This document shows, piece by piece, positions 36,333 through 44,636 of a stretch of DNA of 64,000 bases. The position numbers and the translations under genes are program-made. Every line of letters starts with the position of its first letter. Position 1 is the stretch's first letter. The notes beneath the pieces were generated by a model. That model had not been told where the DNA came from and searched no databases. It saw nothing but the letters and a program-made list of their open reading frames with translations. This DNA comes from CAXBGS01 sp963975425. GTDB taxonomy: Bacteria > Planctomycetota > Planctomycetia > Pirellulales > Pirellulaceae. The stretch lies in the NCBI GenBank assembly GCA_963975425.1, contig CAXBGS010000002.1:496001-560000 (forward strand), given 5' to 3'.

Positions 36333-37784
36333 ATGAACGCAGGCAAATCGACCGAAGACGACGCGACGACAGCCAGCGATCCCGGAATAATCTCGGGGGG
36401 CAGGCAATCCGTACACGGGCACATTACGATCGATCGCGAAGTCACATCACAGCCAACCTGTTTCGCTCACCCGAACCGCGGCAGCGCTCCGGCTAGCGGT
36501 CTCGCGACTGTGCCCTGCCACGGCATTTCGCGGCCGGCCAGCGCATGGATGCTGCTTGCCGGCATCAGCGTTCTTGCCGGATGGCTGGGCTGGAACTACG
36601 GCCGCCAGAACACGATCCGGGTGCGCGTCACCGGGCCTTCGATGGCGCCGACACTTTTGGGCGAACATTACCTCGCCGATTGCACGCGCTGCGACCACCG
36701 AGGTATCGCCATCGACGCCTCGTCAGACGAACCGTTGCCGACGACCGTCCCCTGCACCCTGTGCGGCGGAACACTGAGCGTCGATCTTGAAACCGTGCAT
36801 GCCGGTGACGTCGTCGAAGTTCAACCCGGGATGAACCGGCGCGAGATCAAAGCCGGGCAACTGATCGCGATTCGATCCGAAGCCGACTCACCAATCCGAG
36901 TCAAACGCTTGGTCGCCATGCCAGGCCAAATCGTCGACCAAGTGGACGGACGTTTGACCGTCGACGGAGAGCGAATAGAAGATCGTCTGGCGTGCGATTC
37001 TCTTTCGCAACATCCCCGGCTGCTGGTCGCAGACTCAAATCGCCGCGCCGCATCCAGTCAAAACCCGATTTGGACGCCGCTGGCAGACTCGCGCGAAGGA
37101 TGGCGCCGCAGCGACGACGGAAACTGGTCGACGACGACGTCAGCTCCGGCGCAATGGATGGTCTATCAGCACGTCAACGTCTATGAAAACAACCACCCGT
37201 CCGCCGTGCTGGACGAATACCCATACAACGCCTCGCTGCGTCGTCGATTGCAGAATGCCGATCGGCTCGGCGTGACGGCAGAACTGGAGACGACCGGACC
37301 CGTTCGAGTTGAAATCGCATACTGGCTGCCGGATCAAATTGTCGTTGACACGCAAACGTACGACCGATCGCAGACAATTGGTTCTTGCACGGCAACTGCG
37401 ATCTCCCCGCGTGGCGACATCAAGGCCACGAACCAGCTTAGCGAGACAAAGCGACTTAGCGAGGCAAAGCAACTCAGCGATTCGACGCAGATGCTCAACG
37501 AATTACAGACGATCGTAAGCCCGACCGCCCCGGTCGCGATCCGCATCCGACCGGCCGCTGAACACTCAAAGCCAAAAGAATCGGTCTCGTTGAGCGAAAT
37601 CAAAATCTGGAAGTCAATCAACTATCGTCTGCGTCGGACGGACAAACGGTCGCCCTATCCGTTAATGCTCGCTGATGACCAATACTTTGTGCTTGGCGAC
37701 AACGTTCCGGTCTCGATCGACAGTCGCGACCACGGGCCTGTCGACCGTGATCAAATCATCGGGCTCATCAAGCTTCGGGAATGA
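36333..37784 (+). CDS. signal peptidase I-like protease (S26) with CxxC-pair insert
   Basis: Residues 1-70 are polar and cytoplasmic, one membrane helix is at 72-89, and the S26 nucleophile is Ser103 in VTGPSMAPTLLG. The general-base Lys181 is in RVKRLVAMPGQ and the C-terminal box is VLGDNVPVSIDSRDHG. Between Ser and Lys lies an insertion with C117-x2-C120 and C141-x2-C144 (CTRC, CTLC), a likely zinc ribbon. Another 180 residues are inserted before the GDN box, so the protein is 483 residues against about 300 for LepB. Its 3' end overlaps lysA (convergent) by 17 nt. Leader peptide cleavage at the membrane is the expected role; large variants are typical of planctomycetes. Confidence 0.85.
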   Translation: MNAGKSTEDDATTASDPGIISGGRQSVHGHITIDREVTSQPTCFAHPNRGSAPASGLATVPCHGISRPASAWMLLAGISVLAGWLGWNYGRQNTIRVRVTGPSMAPTLLGEHYLADCTRCDHRGIAIDASSDEPLPTTVPCTLCGGTLSVDLETVHAGDVVEVQPGMNRREIKAGQLIAIRSEADSPIRVKRLVAMPGQIVDQVDGRLTVDGERIEDRLACDSLSQHPRLLVADSNRRAASSQNPIWTPLADSREGWRRSDDGNWSTTTSAPAQWMVYQHVNVYENNHPSAVLDEYPYNASLRRRLQNADRLGVTAELETTGPVRVEIAYWLPDQIVVDTQTYDRSQTIGSCTATAISPRGDIKATNQLSETKRLSEAKQLSDSTQMLNELQTIVSPTAPVAIRIRPAAEHSKPKESVSLSEIKIWKSINYRLRRTDKRSPYPLMLADDQYFVLGDNVPVSIDSRDHGPVDRDQIIGLIKLRE

Positions 37785-39042
37785 TTTCGGCCCGCACCAA
37801 GTCTTCGAATGTTTCTCGCTCGCGAATCAGCTTGGCCTTGCCGTCTTCGATCAGCACTTCCGCAGCGCGATACTTGCTGTTGTAGTTGCTGGCCATCACG
37901 AACCCGTACGCGCCGGCGTTTTCCAGCACAATGAAATCGCCCACCATGGGCATCGGCAACGGACGACTGTCCACAAATCCGCCTTCGCGCTGCGTGAAGA
38001 TATCGCCGGATTCACACAACGGGCCGCCAATCACGGTATCGACCGTCTCGCGCTGCGCGGCATCACTGGTGAGCCCACAGACCGAGATCGGGTGATAGGA
38101 ACCGTACATGACCGGTCTCGCCAAGTCATTGAACCCGGCATCAACCAGCACAAAGACGTTGTTGCCCATTTGCTTGACGCTGCGGACCTCAGCGACCAGG
38201 TACCCGCTTTCGGCCGTCAGGTACCGCCCCGGCTCGATTTCAAGGGAAAGCCGATGACCGAATGATTCACTCAACCGGTTCCGTGTCGCATCCCACAACT
38301 CAAAATACTTGGGCAGATCGACGTAGGTTTCGTCGGCCTTGTAGGGAATCGGCAGACCGCCGCCGGCACTGATGGACTTGAGGGTCCGGCCGACTTGCAT
38401 CGCGGTTCGTTCCATCGCATCGCACACCTCGCTCAGGTGTTCCAGGTCGGTGCCCGAACCGATGTGCATGTGCAGCCCCGTGATCGTGATCCCGTATTGG
38501 TCGGCCCGGCGCAAACATTCGTCGACCTGAGTGTGCCAGATACCATGCTTACTCTGCTCGCCCCCGGTGTTGGTTTTTTGACTGTGACCGTGCCCGAACC
38601 CGGGATTGATTCTCAGCGTCACGTCGGCGCCAGGCCGCCGCTCGCCCAATTGGCTGATCATGTCGGGCGAACCGCAATTGACACTCAACCCGTGTTCGAC
38701 CACCAGATCCAGCGAGTCTCGATCGAAAATATCCGCGGTGTAAACGATCTCGTGCTTGGATGCATCGGTGGAATACCCCGCCGCGATCGCTCGCCGAATC
38801 TCACCGGCACTCACCGCGTCGACTTTCACACCTTGCCGCCGCATTCGGTCCAAGATCGCGAGATTACTGCAGGCCTTCTGGGCAAAGCGGATCACATCGA
38901 ACGCGGACAGGTCCGCAATCCGCTGGTCAATCGATTGCCGATCGTAGACATACAGGGGTGTCCCGAATTGGCTGGCAAGGCTCTCGATGGGAAGACCAGC
39001 GATCTCGGTGCGTACGGTCGAAAACGGGGAAGCGGTTAGCAT
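37768..39042 (-). CDS. lysA: diaminopimelate decarboxylase
   Basis: Converts meso-diaminopimelate to lysine, PLP-dependent, alanine-racemase-type barrel. From ATG 39042: Lys56 in RFAQKACSN binds PLP, HMHIGSGTDLE is the HIGSG phosphate loop, SAGGGLPIPY the glycine loop, EPGRYL the substrate Arg, and GGPLCESGDIF the active-site Cys/Glu of the other subunit. The open frame to 39174 adds a Cys-rich stretch and is not used. Present with an LpoB-like protein, it fits an organism that makes diaminopimelate, which matters for the planctomycete cell-wall question. Confidence 0.95.
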   Translation of the reverse strand: MLTASPFSTVRTEIAGLPIESLASQFGTPLYVYDRQSIDQRIADLSAFDVIRFAQKACSNLAILDRMRRQGVKVDAVSAGEIRRAIAAGYSTDASKHEIVYTADIFDRDSLDLVVEHGLSVNCGSPDMISQLGERRPGADVTLRINPGFGHGHSQKTNTGGEQSKHGIWHTQVDECLRRADQYGITITGLHMHIGSGTDLEHLSEVCDAMERTAMQVGRTLKSISAGGGLPIPYKADETYVDLPKYFELWDATRNRLSESFGHRLSLEIEPGRYLTAESGYLVAEVRSVKQMGNNVFVLVDAGFNDLARPVMYGSYHPISVCGLTSDAAQRETVDTVIGGPLCESGDIFTQREGGFVDSRPLPMPMVGDFIVLENAGAYGFVMASNYNSKYRAAEVLIEDGKAKLIRERETFEDLVRAEIIPEA

Positions 39043-39153
39043 CAGAAGTCGCTCGTCAAATGAAAAAAGTGATTCGAAGCAACCATTTTGGTCGAACCCA
39101 ATCGCTTTGACGAGACCGTAGGCCCGGATGTTCGCGCAGGCCACAAGTCCACT

Positions 39154-39536
39154 CGCGCCTGAGCCGTGACGCAAGGGCGGCCGGGCATCCGCGATTCGAT
39201 TATTCGCGGGTCCGAGGCCTCACGGCCAGCGGCTCACAAACCAGCACGCGTGAGCGGCCGGGCATTCGCATTTTCGAGCATTCGCGAAAGGGACACAAAC
39301 CAGCCTCCGTGAGCCGCGACGCGTGAGCGGCCGGGCATTCGCATTTCGGGTATTCGCGAAAGAAACACATACCAGCCTCCGTGAGCCGCGACGCGTGAGC
39401 GGCCGGGCATCCGCATTTCGGGTATTCGCGAAAGAAACACAAACCAGCCCCCGTGAGCCGTGACGCGTGAGCGGCCGGGCATCCGTAATTCAGTATTCGC
39501 GAAAGGGTCCGAGGCCTCACGGCCAGCGGCTCACAC
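39154..39536. repeat. 72-bp tandem repeat array with direct-repeat flanks
   Basis: Core units with GTGAGCCGCGACGCGTGAGC begin at 39309, 39381 and 39453 (exactly 72 bp apart; the last has one substitution). A shorter, older unit begins near 39237 (73-bp phase). Flanks at about 39209-39238 and 39507-39535 are direct copies starting GGGTCCGAGGCCTCACGGCC. Each unit includes two conserved pieces, GGCCGGGCATCCGCATTTCG and TATTCGCGAAAGAAACACA. Two minus-strand frames stay open across the array because 72 is a multiple of three. There are no unique spacers, so this is not CRISPR. It fills the gap between lysA and the ribbon-helix-helix gene. Confidence 0.9.
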
Positions 39537-39596
39537 GGAAGACGGTGACCGGCGGGGCATCCGCGTATCGCTTGCGGCCCTGAAGCCGATGGGCGG

Positions 39597-40319
39597 CTAC
39601 CCGAACGTTCGACCGCTTGGCCCGGCCTGATGGTTCCGTGTGTGGTCGATCGGATTCGCACTCGAATTCACGTTGCGGACCTCCGACTGCGCGGAACCCA
39701 TTCGATCTGGCGAAGAGAGCGGCGCTTTCTCCAACGTCGCTTCGGGAGCATTGCCGGCCGAATCGCTCGAGCCACCAGTGCTGCTGCGAGGCCCCTGTGG
39801 ACCCGGGCGACGACCGCGGCGACGGCCTTGCTGGACGGGCACAAACCGGCCGTCGATACGCTGCAGCAACTTACTGATGCACAGCTTGTTGATGCTCAGA
39901 TTGGTCTCATCCGCTTCGCACTTCAGCACATCATGAAGGCTCTTGGGCAATCGAATCGTGATCATCCTTTCGGGTTCTGCGGTATCCCCTTTAGAGGTAT
40001 CCTGACTACGAATAGCAGCGACCATCTCCTGCAGCTCCGCGAAGGCGGGCGAGCACTCAAATTGGCGCATTTCCTCAGGGGTCGAAAAGAGCTTCCGCAC
40101 GACCCCGTCGACACCCATCATCTCGCGAAAGAAGACGACCCAGTTGTCGGTTTTGGTGAAAGCGTCTTGAGCCAACCGAAGCACCTCGGCTGGCTTCTCT
40201 TCGGCACGCAGGCCGGTCCGCATTGGGGCGAGATGCAGGCGGGGTGCAAGCCCCGCTGCCTTGCTCGGATCGGGGTCGCTAGCATAACGCGGGGCAGTGG
40301 TGGAATTGGCGTCTGCCAT
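39597..40319 (-). CDS. ribbon-helix-helix (HicB/Arc-like) DNA-binding protein
   Basis: Residues about 118-156, RMITIRLPKSLHDVLKCEADETNLSINKL, form a ribbon-helix-helix domain of the type found in HicB-family antitoxins. Before it, residues 42-108 (EVLRLAQDAFTKTDNWVVFFREMMGVDG) look like a compact helical domain I do not recognise. After it comes a basic patch QGRRRGRRPGPQG and a disordered Ser/Asn-rich tail. No HicA-type toxin or other small partner gene is adjacent, so it is either an orphan regulator or a domesticated antitoxin. The 72-bp array begins 60 bp past its stop; binding to that array is conjecture. Confidence 0.75.
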   Translation of the reverse strand: MADANSTTAPRYASDPDPSKAAGLAPRLHLAPMRTGLRAEEKPAEVLRLAQDAFTKTDNWVVFFREMMGVDGVVRKLFSTPEEMRQFECSPAFAELQEMVAAIRSQDTSKGDTAEPERMITIRLPKSLHDVLKCEADETNLSINKLCISKLLQRIDGRFVPVQQGRRRGRRPGPQGPRSSTGGSSDSAGNAPEATLEKAPLSSPDRMGSAQSEVRNVNSSANPIDHTRNHQAGPSGRTFG

Positions 40320-41138
40320 GGGGTGTCAATCCTTTGTAGAGGACGAGATGAGAGATGTTGGGTGAACTCACGGCCATCCTCTGCCCCCGTCAAAACGCCC
40401 CTCACAACAGTTGCTTTCAAAAGGACTTAGGGCGATAGCATTGCGGTGCCTGCCTTTTCAGCACAGGTGCCTGCAGGCCAGCCTGCCTAAATAGCGAGCA
40501 ATGCAGTCGCGTGCAAACCCCACGTGTCCAGTTGGAGTCGCGGCGAATAAAAACACGAATTTGGCCGGCGAACGGGTCAAAAAAGCGGTGTTTTTCGGAA
40601 AATTGCTAGCCAGACGGGGATGCTCGCAAAAAAAGCCGCGGCAAGACTTGCCGGGTTAGACAGGGGAACTCAACTCCGCGCGACACCGAACCGCCGCGAG
40701 AACACCCCGATTCCACCACGAGAGGGGTGCAGGACAGCCACCCTTAACCGCCCCAGAACATGATGGGCGGTCAAGTGGCTTCGCCGAGCTTTTCGGCCCC
40801 GCCCAAACGGCAGCGATTCCCGCCGCTGACCTGAACCCGCCGACCTTCGCACATCCCCGCTCGCCACCGCGCAGCCAGCACGCAGCCACCACGCAGCCAA
40901 CTCTGGGAATCCACTTTCTGGCAAAGCCAACCACCAGCCGTCAAAGCCACCCGCCAGCGACCCACCTGCCGGCAACCGCGGAGTCTTCCGCCCGGCGATT
41001 CGCCCAGAGCGACACCAGCCAGACGCGCCGAGACCGAGCGGTTGAACGTTGCGGCAAGGGCCCGATCCGGCAACGACCTCAAGCAAGCAAACACCCCACC
41101 GGCCCGCCGCTCGCAGCGCACCCCAAGGTGCCGATCGC
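40320..41138. other. 819-bp GC-rich region without a convincing gene
   Basis: Several minus-strand frames of 90-138 codons overlap one another between 40656 and 41121 (for example 40670-41086 and 40771-41121), rich in Gly, Arg, Trp and Cys. The proteins look like random translation of GC-rich DNA: no signal peptide, domain or conserved motif. A short repeat CACGCAGCCACCACGCAGCC occurs near 40877. No tRNA, terminator or promoter is clear. It could be remains of a decayed gene or an RNA gene that I cannot recognise. Confidence 0.4.
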
Positions 41139-42287
41139 CTATCCCGCTAGCCCGTCCCAGGCCTCAGCCAGCATCTCAACAGAACGGTCAACCTGGTCCC
41201 TGCTAGTAGTCCATCCGAGGGATATGCAGAGGGTGCGTCCGATCTGCGAATCGGTCCGCCCGATCGCCCTCAACACGCGAGTGATCGCGTCGGGCGGATC
41301 GTTCGATCGGGCGGTCGCCATCACCAATTGCCGCGCGGATCGCTGCAGCCGTTTTGCCTCGCCGGGCATCTCGATGGCAACCGTGTTGGGCAGCCTCGGC
41401 GCGTCCTCACACAGCGCGATCGGCAATGGCTGAACGACCGCTCGCAAACCCTCGATCAGCCGCTCGCGGACTTCGGTCAGATTATCTGCCACATCGCCAC
41501 TGCACCGAGACGCCAGCGACGCGGCGGCGCCGATGCCGATGTAGCCAGGCACATTCCCGGCACCCGACTGCAGGCCCATTTCACGAGGCTCGCCGTACTG
41601 GATCGGTGCCAACTGCAGACCCCGGCGAACGTAGACCGCTCCGGTGCCCTTGGGTCCATAGAATTTATGCCCACTGATCGAAACCGTGTCGGCTCGCAAC
41701 TGCTCGACGTCCACCGGCAGCTTGCCGAACATCTGCGTTGCATCGCAGTGCAGCGAGATACCTCGACGATGGCACAGGTCCGCCAGTTCTCGGACCGGCT
41801 GGATCGTTCCCAACACCGGATTTGCCGCTTGCAAACAGACCAACCGCGTATCATCCCTCATTTTTGACGCCACATGATCGGGATCGATCACGCCGTCGAC
41901 GCTGCAGGGGAACGTCTCGATGTGCCAGCCCTTGGACCCCAGATGCGCCGCAGCCGCATGAACGGACTCATGCTCCAGCACCGAAACGAGCAGATGACCG
42001 GGCTGCTGCGTTTGCAACTGGCCCAGGATCGCCAAGTTATTCGCCGACGTTCCGCCATCGGTGAACACGATTTCGAACGGGTCACAGCCAGCCAACAGCG
42101 CAAGCCCCTCCCGAGCGTGCTCCATCGCCTCGCCGATCGCCTGAGCATTCGGATGCTCTTGGCCAGGCAACAGAAAGTGAGTCGCCCAATAAGGCTGCAT
42201 CGCCTCCAGCACCGAGGGCGCCAAGGGAGTCGTCCGGTTGTAATCGAGATAGATCAATGAAACTCCGTCGTCTTGGCGGTGTGGCAC
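41139..42287 (-). CDS. cysteine desulfurase-like PLP enzyme lacking the active-site Cys
   Basis: Class V aminotransferase fold of the NifS/IscS family: LIYLDYNRTTPLAPSVLEAM at the N-terminus, TDGGTSANNLAI, EHESVHAAAAHL with the base-stacking His, CDATQMFGKLPVDV, and the PLP-binding Lys in SISGHKFYGPKGTGAV. In IscS the loop SSGSACTSAS carries the persulfide Cys; an ungapped alignment from VLRAIG puts Ser there, in MATARSNDPPD. It may have lost desulfurase activity or act as another PLP lyase. It starts at GTG 42287. No iscU or other Fe-S gene is adjacent. Confidence 0.85.
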   Translation of the reverse strand: MPHRQDDGVSLIYLDYNRTTPLAPSVLEAMQPYWATHFLLPGQEHPNAQAIGEAMEHAREGLALLAGCDPFEIVFTDGGTSANNLAILGQLQTQQPGHLLVSVLEHESVHAAAAHLGSKGWHIETFPCSVDGVIDPDHVASKMRDDTRLVCLQAANPVLGTIQPVRELADLCHRRGISLHCDATQMFGKLPVDVEQLRADTVSISGHKFYGPKGTGAVYVRRGLQLAPIQYGEPREMGLQSGAGNVPGYIGIGAAASLASRCSGDVADNLTEVRERLIEGLRAVVQPLPIALCEDAPRLPNTVAIEMPGEAKRLQRSARQLVMATARSNDPPDAITRVLRAIGRTDSQIGRTLCISLGWTTSRDQVDRSVEMLAEAWDGLAG

Positions 42288-42338
42288 ATCTCGCGGATCG
42301 CGGCACCGCTACGGCGCGGTTCGGATTGACAAAGCGGC

Positions 42339-42465
42339 TCGGATCGACCGTGCGTTTGGGTCGACTGCGCGGCTGGGTCGATTCTGCGGTTGGGCTGACT
42401 GTGCGACTGGATCGATTGTGTGATTGGGTCGATTGTGCTGGGTCGATTGTGTTGGGACGATCGTG
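42339..42465. repeat. 14/17-bp degenerate minisatellite
   Basis: Units share the core YTGGGTCGATTGTG. Starts are near 42339, 42356, 42373, 42390, 42407 (17-bp spacing), then 42424, 42438 and 42452 (14 bp). The array lies 52 bp upstream of the GTG start of the NifS-like gene on its promoter side. Confidence 0.75.
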
Positions 42466-43025
42466 TTGCTCGTCTAACGTTGCTTGCCTGACTCGCCGTG
42501 ACTTGCCCGGTACCGCGGTCTGCCTTATGCGGTGCGGCCCGCAAGACTGGCGACGCCTTGATCGCTTTTTCACCGGCAAATGCACCAAAAAATCATCGTG
42601 ACCACACGTCACATGTGTCGTCAATGCGGAAGTGGCCAGTTCACGACGAAAGGGAACGAAACCGATTCAGCGGCCCACCATTTCACCCGCAGGCGCTGGG
42701 TTCCCTGCGGAAATGCTGGCAAAACATAGAATAATCGGGCATGCGTTGGGTTCCAGGCTGATCGAATTGAGCACGCAATGCAATGGCGTCCCCTGGACAA
42801 AGATGACGGGGCGGGGGGAGATCAAACGGACGCATTTGCATAGGGCACGGGATCCTGCGATAATGTGATCGAAGGTGCGATTAACCCCGCCGAGTGCGGG
42901 AAGGTCCGCCGGTTCGATCAAAATGCTCAGATTTCAGCTGCCAAATTTTGATGTTACGGCGTCACCACTCGGCCACCGGTGCAGGACGCAAGCAAGCAAC
43001 CCTTTTCTCATCCAGGAACCAAACC
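42466..43025. other. long leader before the DUF1559 gene, no gene seen
   Basis: About 560 bp. The DUF1559 frame is open back to 42894, but a prepilin-type leader can only start at 43026. A minus-strand frame at 42667-42921 has no domain-like pattern. No promoter is obvious. Confidence 0.35.
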
Positions 43026-44321
43026 ATGAAACACACTCGCACATCATCGCATTGCCGCGGAGCGAGTCTCCGTCGCCATTGCCGGTCGGCCTTCACGCTT
43101 GTCGAGCTGCTGGTCGTCATCACCATTATCAGCATCCTGATGGGCTTGCTGATTCCCGCGGTCAACTCGGCTCGCGAAGTGGCGCGTCGCAACCAATGCG
43201 GAACACAACAGAAGAACTTGGCGCTTGCAGCATTCCAACACGAAGGTGCAAAAGGCGAACTTCCTGGCTACATCCAACGATTCGGCCTGTTCGCAGGTGG
43301 CGTTGCCGACCCTTCTGACCCCGGCAACTACTCCGGTTCGGTTCCCCGCCACGTAAAAGTTGGCACGTGGGCAGTCGCTTTGCTCCCATGGCTCGATGCG
43401 CAACCAACGTACGAACACTGGACGGAAGACCGATATCCAATCATTGCAGATGGTAATGGCGATTTAGGGAACACGGGAGGAGAAGCCGGTGACGACTTCC
43501 ATCCACTTGCAGCGCCGAACTTGGCGATTTTCCAATGCCCCAGCAATCCTGTATCCGTCGGCAACAACGCGAAAAACAGTTACATCTCGAACAACGGTAT
43601 GTGCCATCTCGATGTCGACGACACATCACCTTATGCAGCCGACAATACGGCAGACTTTATTTCTGGCGTTTCGTTCGTTGATTCACAAGCGCGAGCAAAC
43701 GGCGCTTTCAACTGCAAATACAACGTGACAGGGACGGGACTCGACCGAACGAGCGAAGGCGATCCCGTTCGCATGAGTGACTTCAAGGACGGTCAGGGCA
43801 ACACGATTCTATTCTCAGAAAACGTTCAGGCGCTTCCGTGGAATCGTGCTGGATTCATTGACGGATCGGACGTGGAAACCGCAATGGCAGCTGACACGGA
43901 AGTGCTTTTCAGCGCCGGCGTTGAAAGCAGAGAGGGTGCACGATACGTACACGGAATGGTATGGCACTACGAAGATCCGGAATATGCCAGCACTGCACTC
44001 GCAACTCTCTGGAACGATAACGGCACAGGCACGAACGTTGTACCTGACGCCGTTGTACCATTCCACAGGATCAATGGCGGCGACACTTCAGTCAGCGACG
44101 ACATCTTCACCAAGACGATGGACAACACCGACGAAGGGCGCAACTTAGCTCGACCATCATCGGCACACGTCGATGGCGTGAATTGTGGTATGGCTGATGG
44201 TGCGACTCGCTTTATCACGGAATCGGTTGACTATCGTGTTTACCAAGCGTTGATGACACCGCGTGGCAAGAGCAGCAATGTTCCTTGGCCCGAATTTGTC
44301 CTGACCGACGAAGCGTTCTAG
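43026..44321 (+). CDS. DUF1559 domain protein with prepilin-type N-terminus
   Basis: SAFTLVELLVVITIISILMGLLIPAVNSAREVAR is a type IV prepilin leader: cleavage is expected before Phe of FTLVELL, with Glu5 in place. The DUF1559 body follows, ending in the hallmark HVDGVNCGMADGATRFI (H-x9-DG). This family is hugely expanded in planctomycetes and probably forms pseudopilin-like surface or secretion structures; individual functions are unknown. The start ATG 43026 puts 23 residues ahead of the cleavage site, including a Arg/Ser-rich stretch. A strong terminator follows, so the gene is monocistronic. Confidence 0.92.
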   Translation: MKHTRTSSHCRGASLRRHCRSAFTLVELLVVITIISILMGLLIPAVNSAREVARRNQCGTQQKNLALAAFQHEGAKGELPGYIQRFGLFAGGVADPSDPGNYSGSVPRHVKVGTWAVALLPWLDAQPTYEHWTEDRYPIIADGNGDLGNTGGEAGDDFHPLAAPNLAIFQCPSNPVSVGNNAKNSYISNNGMCHLDVDDTSPYAADNTADFISGVSFVDSQARANGAFNCKYNVTGTGLDRTSEGDPVRMSDFKDGQGNTILFSENVQALPWNRAGFIDGSDVETAMAADTEVLFSAGVESREGARYVHGMVWHYEDPEYASTALATLWNDNGTGTNVVPDAVVPFHRINGGDTSVSDDIFTKTMDNTDEGRNLARPSSAHVDGVNCGMADGATRFITESVDYRVYQALMTPRGKSSNVPWPEFVLTDEAF

Positions 44322-44352
44322 CGTTTCTCAAACCGCTTGCTTGCAGTATTGA

Positions 44353-44383
44353 CCGAGCCCGCTTTGGCGGGCTCGGTTTTTTT
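44353..44383 (+). terminator. Rho-independent terminator after the DUF1559 gene
   Basis: A perfect 10-bp stem CCGAGCCCGC / GCGGGCTCGG (44353-44362 and 44367-44376) with a 4-nt TTTG loop is followed by seven T. It lies 32 nt past the stop and is the clearest terminator in the window. Confidence 0.93.
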
Positions 44384-44557
44384 GTGCCCCGACTTCCACA
44401 CGCCCCGACCGGCGCGGTTGCATCAAGCTTCGTTGTCGTACCGGTTGTGCCGATCAACACACTGCGGCGCGAAACTTCGTTGACTTTGACGGTCATTCGC
44501 CTCAGCAAAACGTTGGCGCCCGTCGATCTGTTCTTTTAGCACCCAGGATGTCGGTGC

Positions 44558-44619
44558 CTCGAGCGGATCCTCTTCATCGTGGTTCGCCCTCCCGATCATG
44601 TGAACATGATCCGCTCGAG
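44558..44619 (+). promoter_or_regulatory. nested inverted repeats before the SpoIIE-like gene
   Basis: A perfect 12-bp pair, CTCGAGCGGATC (44558-44569) and GATCCGCTCGAG (44608-44619), encloses 38 nt. Inside it is a second perfect dyad, GATCATGT-GA-ACATGATC (44594-44611), whose last four bases overlap the outer arm, so the two hairpins cannot form together. The 3' arm ends 17 nt before ATG 44637. It could be a protein operator with two sites or an RNA switch controlling the start. Confidence 0.75.
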
Positions 44620-44636
44620 ATTGCCTCTCCCTTGGC

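Noticed and set aside
39154..39536. CRISPR array
   Set aside because: Units are contiguous 72-bp copies with no unique spacers and no cas gene nearby.
39200..39661. 153-residue minus-strand frame through the 72-bp array
   Set aside because: Product of repeat length being a multiple of three; peptide is Cys/Arg-rich with no start signal.
40670..41121. two overlapping minus-strand frames of 138 and 116 codons
   Set aside because: GC-driven open frames, no domain, implausible composition.
42082..42624. 180-residue minus-strand frame
   Set aside because: It overlaps the NifS-like gene in another frame and owes its length to the minisatellite.
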